From Neonectria sp. B-13 (lineage: Eukaryota; Ascomycota; Sordariomycetes; Hypocreales; Nectriaceae), in the NCBI GenBank assembly GCA_002682825.1, contig NOKP01000018.1, positions 156,827-220,826 of the forward strand: a stretch of DNA of 64,000 nucleotides, read 5' to 3'. The notes under the pieces are model-generated. The model did no database searches. It worked only from the letters and a program-made list of their open reading frames with translations, and was not told the origin of the DNA. Positions 56,889 through 64,000 of the stretch are shown piece by piece (within the stretch, counting starts at the first letter, position 1; every line of letters starts with the position of its first letter). The position numbers and the translations under genes are program-made.

Positions 56889-58926
56889 ATGGCACCGCAT
56901 GCAGCTGACGATGTCTCCCTTGGTGTAACTGCCACCAAGGTCGTGACCAACGGCCATACTTTACCGAAGAGTGTCAAAAGCCCCGTCCCAGATTTTCACT
57001 ACCCTCCGTCCGTCTCCAGCAAGACCTCATATCAAGTTCTCGATCAATACCACTCCAAGCCCACCAAGCTACGAGTGGCATGCATCGGAGCTGGGGCCTC
57101 GGGCCTTTGCTTGGGGTATAAGATGGGAAAGCAGATGGTGCCAGACAGCTGGGAGTTGACCCTCTTTGAAAAGAATCACCACTTCGGGGGCACGTGGCTG
57201 GAAAACACGTACCCTGGTGTGGCTTGCGATGTATGTCTCCAAGGTCTGTTGTTCAAGTCCATGGCCTAATTGTGCATTCCTAGATTCCATCACACCTCTA
57301 CACCTACAGTTGGGACCCCAAACCCGACTGGAACAACTACTTTGCCTACGGTGATGAGATCCAACGATACTTTGAAGATTTTGCCGAGAAGAACGATCTA
57401 AAGAAGTACATGAAGCTCAACACCAAGGTCGTCGAGGGACGATGGGACGAGGAGAAGGGCCTCTGGAGCCTTACTCTGGAGGATCAAGTGACCAAGGGAA
57501 CATGGCAAGATTGGTGCCATGTACTGGTGAATGGCACTGGAATTCTCAACAACTGGGTGTGGCCCGACATCGACGGTCTCCACGACTTCGCCGGCCCAAA
57601 AATGCATTCGGCGTCCTGGGATCACTCGGTCGACTTCGAGGGCAAGTCCATTGGAGTCATTGGTACCGGATCAACTAGCGTACAGATTGTCCCGGCCCTG
57701 CAAAAGGTTGTGAAAGACATGAAGGTATTCATGCGATCTCCCACCTGGATCTCACCCCCCTTCGGAAACTCGACGCTCGAGTCTCTGAAAGAAGAGCCCG
57801 GCGAACAGCCTGGGAAGCGCCAGTATACCTTTACGGAAGAGGAAAAGCAAAGATTCCGGGACGACCCGGAATATCATCTCAAGTTTCGAAAGGGCATTGA
57901 AGCAGAAATCAACTCGCTGTTTGCCATGTTCTTTCAGGGCTCAGATACGTCCAACATGTTTCGAAAGTCGATTACCGAAGAGATGGAGCGTCGCATTGGC
58001 CCTGGGAACGAAAAGCTCAAGAAGTTCATAATTCCTAAATGGTCACCCGGCTGCCGACGTATCTCGCCTGGCGATGGTTACTTGGAGGCTCTCGCGTCGC
58101 CCAACGTCGAACCTGTCTTCGGCGGAATCAAGAAGATCGTGCCGGAGGGCATAGTTACCGAAGATGGAGAGACACACAAGATTGACATCCTCGTGTGCGC
58201 GACAGGGTTCAAAGTGGCCTTCCGACCGGCATTCAAGCTCATCAACGGTAGCGGAAAGTCGCTGGACGAGGATTGGGGAGAGTCTGTCAACCTCTATCTC
58301 GGTGTGTCTGCGCCGAGATTTCCCAACTACTTTACCATTGTTGTAAGTTATTTTTTCTTCAATTGCCTGTCGTCGTTACGGTGCCGTTGATGATAGAGGT
58401 GGCGACTTTTGTGTGTGGCTCGCTGACAATGGACAATAGGGTCCTGGTGCAACTTGGTCATCAGGAACACTGCTGCCGTCCATCGAGACGACAATTGAGT
58501 ACTCTATCAAGATGATGAAGAAGATTCAGCATGAAAACATCCGCTCAATCAGCGTGAAGCAGGATGCTCTGAATGACATTTACGCCCACTTCGATGAGTT
58601 TCATAAGAAGACGGTGTTCCAAGAGGAATGCCGCAGCTGGTTCAAAGACGGGAAGCAGAATAACCGAATCTATCTATGGCCAGGCTGCGTGAGTCTCCGC
58701 TCTCCCCGTGCGGATTCGTTGCGGCATATGCTCACACATTCTACAGACAATCCATTTCCTCAAGTCAATCAAGGAACCCCGTTACGAGGACTACGATATT
58801 AGATACCGCTTCAATAATCGATTTGCGTTCCTCGGCAACGGCCAGGTAAAGGCCAACACGACCCAGTCAGTCGAGGGACTGAGTACGTACGTCCGAAACG
58901 GGGACCACGACTGGAATGTCGATTAA
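56889..58926 (+). CDS. Baeyer-Villiger-type flavin monooxygenase 2
   Basis: Four exons: 56889-57230, 57284-58342, 58440-58688 and 58747-58926, with introns of 53, 97 and 58 bases, giving 609 residues. GAGASG (67-72) binds FAD. FAGPKMHSASWD (216-227) is an exact Baeyer-Villiger fingerprint FxGxxxHxxxW[PD]. IGTGSTSVQ follows as the NADPH loop, with VCATGF later. A ~60-residue N-terminal extension before the first Rossmann strand is longer than in monooxygenase 1. The first intron lies close to the equivalent place in monooxygenase 1, which suggests paralogy. GILNNW and PGCRR are shared. It oxidises a ketone or aldehyde; regiochemistry and substrate cannot be read. Two such enzymes in one cluster suggest two successive or alternative oxygenations. 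Confidence 0.93.
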
Positions 58927-61177
58927 GGGCTGCGGCCTGTATCGGAGACGGGCGAACGACGGGGTGCGGAGGAGTGATGACATCTCTCTCCGCAAGTGGA
59001 GTTGCCAGTGGCGGTGCCGACGTGCCGGGGACTGTTTGCGTGCCAAGCTGTATACCATTACCTAGTGCGCAGCCAAGTCTTCCCCATGCCCCATGGTTCT
59101 ACACTTTGGGTATGGGGATGGCGGGGCTTTCCTTGTTTGATACGGATTCTGTCCATAGAAATGAGACTTCTTTGGACCTGCAAGCCTGCAAATCTTTGAC
59201 CCTCTCGAGCCTGTGACCCAAGCTGCCGACATGTGCCCTTCCTGTGCCGTTGGGCATTGCAAACCAATGAAGCACGACGACTCGTTAGGCGAAGGTGATA
59301 GTGCCCTGTTAGCTCGGGCATGGCATTGGATGTGGAGAGGACTGGGGATGCCCTTGTCGCGCGGAACACACCCAGCCACACCGAGCGAATTCCTAGCCTA
59401 CATCATGAGTCAGTTAGCCGGGGAAGCCTGATTCAGTTGAGTTGGCAAGGTTGGGATGCGGGGTAGACAGGCAGGACTCCAATTGGTGAGACGCTTGCCT
59501 TTGTTTGCTTGACCCCTTTGGAGGTGGCCAAGTTCCGCCAGGTGGCGCACTTTCAGGTTTCGGGCAATCTTTGTCCAAATGACCGACCACTTTTGTTGGA
59601 GAGACGGCCAAAGTGACAGCCGAATGCGCTGTGACAGTGATGAAGCCCACAGCCAAACAGCCAACAGCCACCAGTCAACAAACCACAGCCCTGTCGAGGC
59701 TGCGCCCATATCCAGGTTTGAGGTGCTCACAATACTGCAACTCCCCCATGTCGAGTGCGAGCTCAGTGAAACCGTTGGAAACTGCCGAGATGCATGACTG
59801 CAACACCGAAATACATGATACTCGTTGGTCTTCCAATCAAAAGGATCGCAACGACTATCTTAGATACGTCAATACTGGGCGCCACCGCTGTGGACAGGCG
59901 GAGTAATGGTTGATTCTGTCGGCAGCGTTGTCCGGACGGGGCCACGTGCATGGGTGGGGCTCTCCGACAATGGAGGCCTGTGGTGGAGCACTCTAGTGAG
60001 TCCGGACTCCAGAGTCGAGTCGGTTTTAACCTTCTCAACAACTTATCACCGCTCGATGACAGGCTGTGTCTTCGAGGTTGGAGGAGTGGGGAGCTACAAG
60101 ATACCGCTCAATGACGCTGTTCTCAATGAATTTTGAGATTTATTTTTGACGCACTTGGGAGATGGTTCCAGGGTTGTGGATCGACAGTGATATGACTCTG
60201 GTCAACCCCAAATTCTCAACTTCGATTCCAAATCAACTCTTGAGAGCGCTAGCTATGGTAGCTTCTAGGAGCCCCAGAACGATTAGCAACTGTGGCCCAA
60301 ACAGTATTCCTGCGGTCAATCTAGAGACGTTGTTTTCGAGAACCAAATTGCTTGGAACTGTCAGTGGAACTGTCAAGTGACAAGTCGGTACAGCCTCGTA
60401 TGGGTGCATTCCAGCAACCTAGGTCCATTCATGGTCCGTACCACGGGCTCTGTGCGGGGCTGGCGAACCCCGCATCTGGGGATCTGAATTTGCCGGGGCA
60501 GTGTTCGGATAGAGGACTAGCCAGTACGTACTCAAGGACAGGAAAGGCGAATGTGAGTCCTTAGAGCCTTAGAGGATGGTGCAGACGCCTAGACGCCGGC
60601 TCCAGTGGACAATGGTCCGCTAGCCAAACACAGCAATGGGAGGACACGGACCCAGTTTGAGGGCCACCCACTCACTCGTCCCCCAAACGCCACGGGCTCA
60701 CGCTTGCGACGACGAGGCAGGCACAACCCCGTAAGTCTCCCATGGTTATCGTCGAGGCTAACGAAATGGGCCCTCGCGTCGCTTTACAGGGAGCCACGCC
60801 TATCCACAGGGCGTCAGGGCCCTAGCCTCGGGGTTCCGGGGTGGAGTCAACCCAGTCGCGCATTGCATTGGAAGCGTCTCCATAGGCCCAAGTCAATCGA
60901 CATTGGTTGTTGCCAACTGACCTTTCCCCGGACAGTCCGCAGACCGCAGCCCGCACCCCGTGGGGAAGGAACTTGGCCCCAGCTGGCTTCTCCGCTCGCG
61001 ACTCGACCCTCTCAATTCTGATTCCGTCTCCATCAACTGTGTTGTCCAGCTGTGACCTATGATGCCTCCAGACTTGAAGAGCGAGTGAACCTACCGACAG
61101 CCTTGATTCCTCAGTAAGCCCAGCTTCCTCCTTGTTGAATCCTAGCTTCGAGCTTCCAGCTTCAAGCTTCATCGACC
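58927..61177. promoter_or_regulatory. long upstream region of the regulator
   Basis: 2251 bases without a convincing gene. Exact octamers occur at 59456-59463 and 60468-60475, suggesting possible autoregulation. Several frames of 70-140 codons (for example 60605-61021) overlap on both strands and show no family features or fungal-like splice pattern. Near 61130-61175 a pyrimidine/CTTC-rich leader precedes the start codon. Confidence 0.5.
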
Positions 61178-64000
61178 ATGGTCTCGTCCGTCGACTCCAA
61201 AGATGTCCCACCTTCGGGCTCCGGCGACATCGTAACCCAGGAGAACGTCTCTCCAAAGGGCCAGAATGGTCGCCCGCCCACAAAACAACACATCCGTCAT
61301 CGAGCTTCCGTCGCTTGTGCTTCATGCCGTGACCGAAGAATTAGATGTGTCGTCCCCAAAAACCACACCTCCTGCACAGCCTGTCAACGGACCGGCGCAG
61401 ATTGCATCATAAAGAATGACGACGAGCGGAGACGGTACGGAGCCACCCTTTTATGATTATCTCGTTCCAGATTCCAGAATGCAGTCCACTAATTTCACTC
61501 TTGCAGACCCATTTCAAAGGCATACATGTCATCTCTCTCGGATCGAATCTCAATGCTCGAAGGCATGCTCCTGGACACGGGCGTGGTGCCTCCCCCTGCC
61601 GCCCACCCGCCCAAGACAAGGCATGAAAACCAGTCCAAGCAGGACGACGGAGAATCGGTTTCGAGTCACCTCAAGCAGCAAAAGAACTCCGAGGGAATCT
61701 CTCCCAATTGTGATGTCCCTTCTCCCCCAGACTCACGCCATGACGACTTCGCGATCCCGGACAGTAATCATGGAGACCCAGACATGTCCAGCAGCCAAGT
61801 GCTCCAGCCATTGGCCAAAGAAGACTCCCCGTTCCGAATGCTTGACCCCAAACAAGAAGACATCATCCACCGTCTGCTCTCCACTAAGGGTAATCTCTCC
61901 TTTGATCAACTTTCTGGAAGAATCAGGTTCTTCGGCCCCACGGCAAACAGCCACGTCTACGCAGAGTCCAGAGATCAATTCGACTCCCGGGAGCCACCCG
62001 AGCAAGTCCGTCGCGCCGAGAGAATAATCCGTTCTTTCAGCGTCGAAACACACGACTACCTCGTCAACCAGTTCTTCGCCTTCTACAACTCTATCTTACA
62101 GGTGATTGACCGCAGCGCCTTTGAGGCCGATCGCGAATCACAAGACAATTCTCCCAAGTTTTACTCTTCCTTCCTCCATATTGCAATCCTCGCCATGGGT
62201 TACCGCGTGGCCGACATGGACCGGGATGATATGCGCAAGATAACCCTCGCTCCCAGAGAGAGCACCCTACATCGAGAAGCCAAGTATATGCTAGACATTG
62301 AGCTTGAACGCCCAGGTGGAATACCAAGCGTTCAAGCACTTCTGCTTCTTGGAGATCTCGAGTGTGGAGTTGGACGTGATAACACCGGCTGGATGTACTC
62401 GGGTGAGTGAGGCGAAATGTCTCTTGGGGTGTATCATGTTGTGCTAATCACATCTTGTTCGTGTACAGGCATGGCAAACCGTCTAGCTTTCGATATTGGC
62501 CTTCACCTGGACTGTAGAAGCAACGACATGCCGGAGCAGGAAAGTCGCATCCGAAACATGGCCATGAGAGCCTGCATCATTTACGACAAATACTGGGGTC
62601 TCTTCCTTGGGCGGCCCTTGGCAATCAAGAGCCAAGACGTTGACCTTTTATCAAACCGGCTCTCAAATCTCACCTGGGGTGGGTTTGAACCCCCGAAACG
62701 CGACTTGATAACCGAGATTTACGAGCAACTAATTGAGTTGATGGAGCTGGCGGGCCGAATCGTGGAAACCCGAGACAACACGGTTTCCAACAACGCTTCC
62801 GAGCAGTACAACCTGTTCGCCAGTGGGGAAGCAGAAGACAACGCCTACCTGCATGTCATCAACCTGGACAGACAACTCCAGAACTGGTATCGACGGCTCC
62901 CCGACCACCTCGCATGGAAGCCCAGCAATATCAAAATGGCTCCCTACAGCTTCTTCCTTTTGCACCAGCAGTATCACGTAACAATGATCCTTCTGCACAG
63001 GCCCTGGGCCAAGTATGGTTCCATCACGGGAGACGGTGCTAGCACCGGATCACACCCAAGCCCGGATGGCAACCACATGTCTCTTGCACCTGAGACGACG
63101 TCACAACACTCAAGCCTGGCTGCTGAAAACCACTCACTGGGGATGGGTGATCCACACATCATTGTCCATGATAGTCGGACTTCTCTCTCCCGCAGCATTT
63201 GCACGCAACAGGCAATTCGCGTCGCGCGCATTTTCTGGCAGCACCGACAGAAATATGACGGGCGCAAGATATTTGTTACGGGTATCCAACATGCCGGTAC
63301 GGCTGCCATTGCCCTGATTGCCGCCCTTGCATACCAACGCAATGAAGCGGATCGGCGAACCTATGTTGGCTACCTGGAGATCCTATCCGATGCCGTCGGC
63401 GACATGAGCCATACTTATCACCCAGCAAGCAGAATGGACGACTTGCTCAAGGCTGTTCTGGAGCAGATCCGTAACGGAATGGGAGACCCTCCTCGGCCTC
63501 GCAGTGGGAGCAATAGCTACCATGGAATTCCGTTCAATGGTATTCCTAGCAATGGAATGAGTGGAGTTTCGCTCAACAGCGACACATCTTCGTCCGTGAT
63601 CCCTATGAGACGTGAGGCTGCCGATCCGGAATTTGCACAGCCTTTTAAAAAGAGGCGACCAGCAACAAGCCGAAGGGCATCTGAGTTTACTCGCCCGAGG
63701 CCGCCTTTCTTCGGTGCTAGGCCGCAACCTATATCGCCAAGCTCGTGCAAGAGCCAAACCCAGCCCGGGAGTGGTTTGAACCCGCAGAATCATTCCCCGC
63801 TTGACTCGTTCCTGTTCTCGATGGGAGTTGGAGACACCTCTGGGCATCTGAACATGGATTTCATGGGCAGCGCTGCTGTTGACATGGAACCATCCGAGGA
63901 CACTCGTGAGGGCGTGCTGGGAATGGATGGCATGGATCTGGTCATCCCTTCATCCGAAACGTGGGGTCTAGACAATATGCACGATCATCACATCCATGGG
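61178..64000 (+). CDS. Zn2Cys6 fungal transcription factor (3' end outside window)
   Basis: Exons 61178-61434, 61507-62402 and 62469 onward, with GT-AG introns of 72 and 66 bases, give 895 codons still open at position 64000. Cys47, 50, 57, 66, 69 and 76 form the binuclear zinc cluster (CX2CX6CX8CX2CX6C). YMSSLSDRISMLEGMLL after it looks like a coiled-coil dimerisation helix. The middle (DYLVNQFFAFYNSILQVID, then GMANRLAFDIGLHLD) is the fungal-specific transcription factor domain. QPFKKRRPATSRR near residue 775-790 is a possible nuclear signal, and the far C-terminal part is acidic, as in activation domains. Its position makes it the likely pathway-specific regulator of the eight enzyme genes; this is inference supported by the shared promoter octamer. 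Confidence 0.93.

Noticed and set aside
60605..61021. 138-codon frame upstream of the regulator
   Set aside because: It overlaps a longer minus-strand frame, is low in family features, and neither has a convincing start or introns.
41166..64000. Secondary-metabolite biosynthetic cluster
   Set aside because: No polyketide synthase, NRPS, terpene cyclase or prenyltransferase is present, and the PTS1-bearing ligase, ALDH and SDR fit catabolism better. It cannot be excluded because the right side is cut.

Overview
The window looks like a filamentous ascomycete (Pezizomycotina) chromosome segment with two very different halves. Positions 1 to about 41,050 are an AT-rich, TpA-rich, CpG-poor block made almost entirely of transposable elements ruined by C-to-T/G-to-A change, the pattern of repeat-induced point mutation (RIP). 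Positions about 41,100 to 64,000 are normal-composition DNA with nine intron-bearing genes. The introns are short (47-97 bases), one is GC-AG, and a fungal Zn2Cys6 regulator is present. I cannot name the species.

AT-rich half. Most of it can be read as nested insertions. Two Ty3/Gypsy families are present: G2 (minus strand, 190-bp LTRs; copies 1447-10028 and 16006-25847) and Gypsy-A (plus strand, 196-bp LTRs, 26380-34182, plus fragments around 796-11647). Into these went four hAT-type non-autonomous elements with CAGGGTTGTGAAATTAG ends (three with perfect 8-bp duplications and matching empty sites), three copies of an unclassified ~1-kb element E, and full and partial copies of another unclassified ~1-kb element X. 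There is also a Tc1/mariner-like MITE, a 169-bp solo LTR that escaped RIP, and a tRNA-like sequence. No intact transposon gene remains.

Gene half. In order: aldehyde dehydrogenase (-), zinc alcohol dehydrogenase (+), short-chain dehydrogenase (-), acyl-CoA ligase (+), Baeyer-Villiger-type monooxygenase 1 (+), acyl-CoA dehydrogenase (-), PRISE-type reductase (-), Baeyer-Villiger-type monooxygenase 2 (+), and a Zn2Cys6 transcription factor (+) that runs off the right edge. I see no polyketide synthase, NRPS or terpene synthase. The set resembles, in logic, the bacterial cyclohexanol/cyclohexanone route: ketone to lactone, hydroxy acid to aldehyde to acid, CoA ester, beta-oxidation. Three enzymes end in peroxisomal PTS1 tripeptides (-AKL, -SRL, -ARL). 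I infer a catabolic cluster for a cyclic or terpenoid-like ketone, partly peroxisomal. No lactone hydrolase, enoyl-CoA hydratase or thiolase is in the window.

Regulation. The octamer ATGCGGGG (or CCCCGCAT) occurs exactly six times, always between genes, with one-mismatch forms in the remaining shared promoters. In the ALDH/ADH promoter it lies in a 24-bp inverted repeat. It is a good candidate for the binding site of the cluster regulator.
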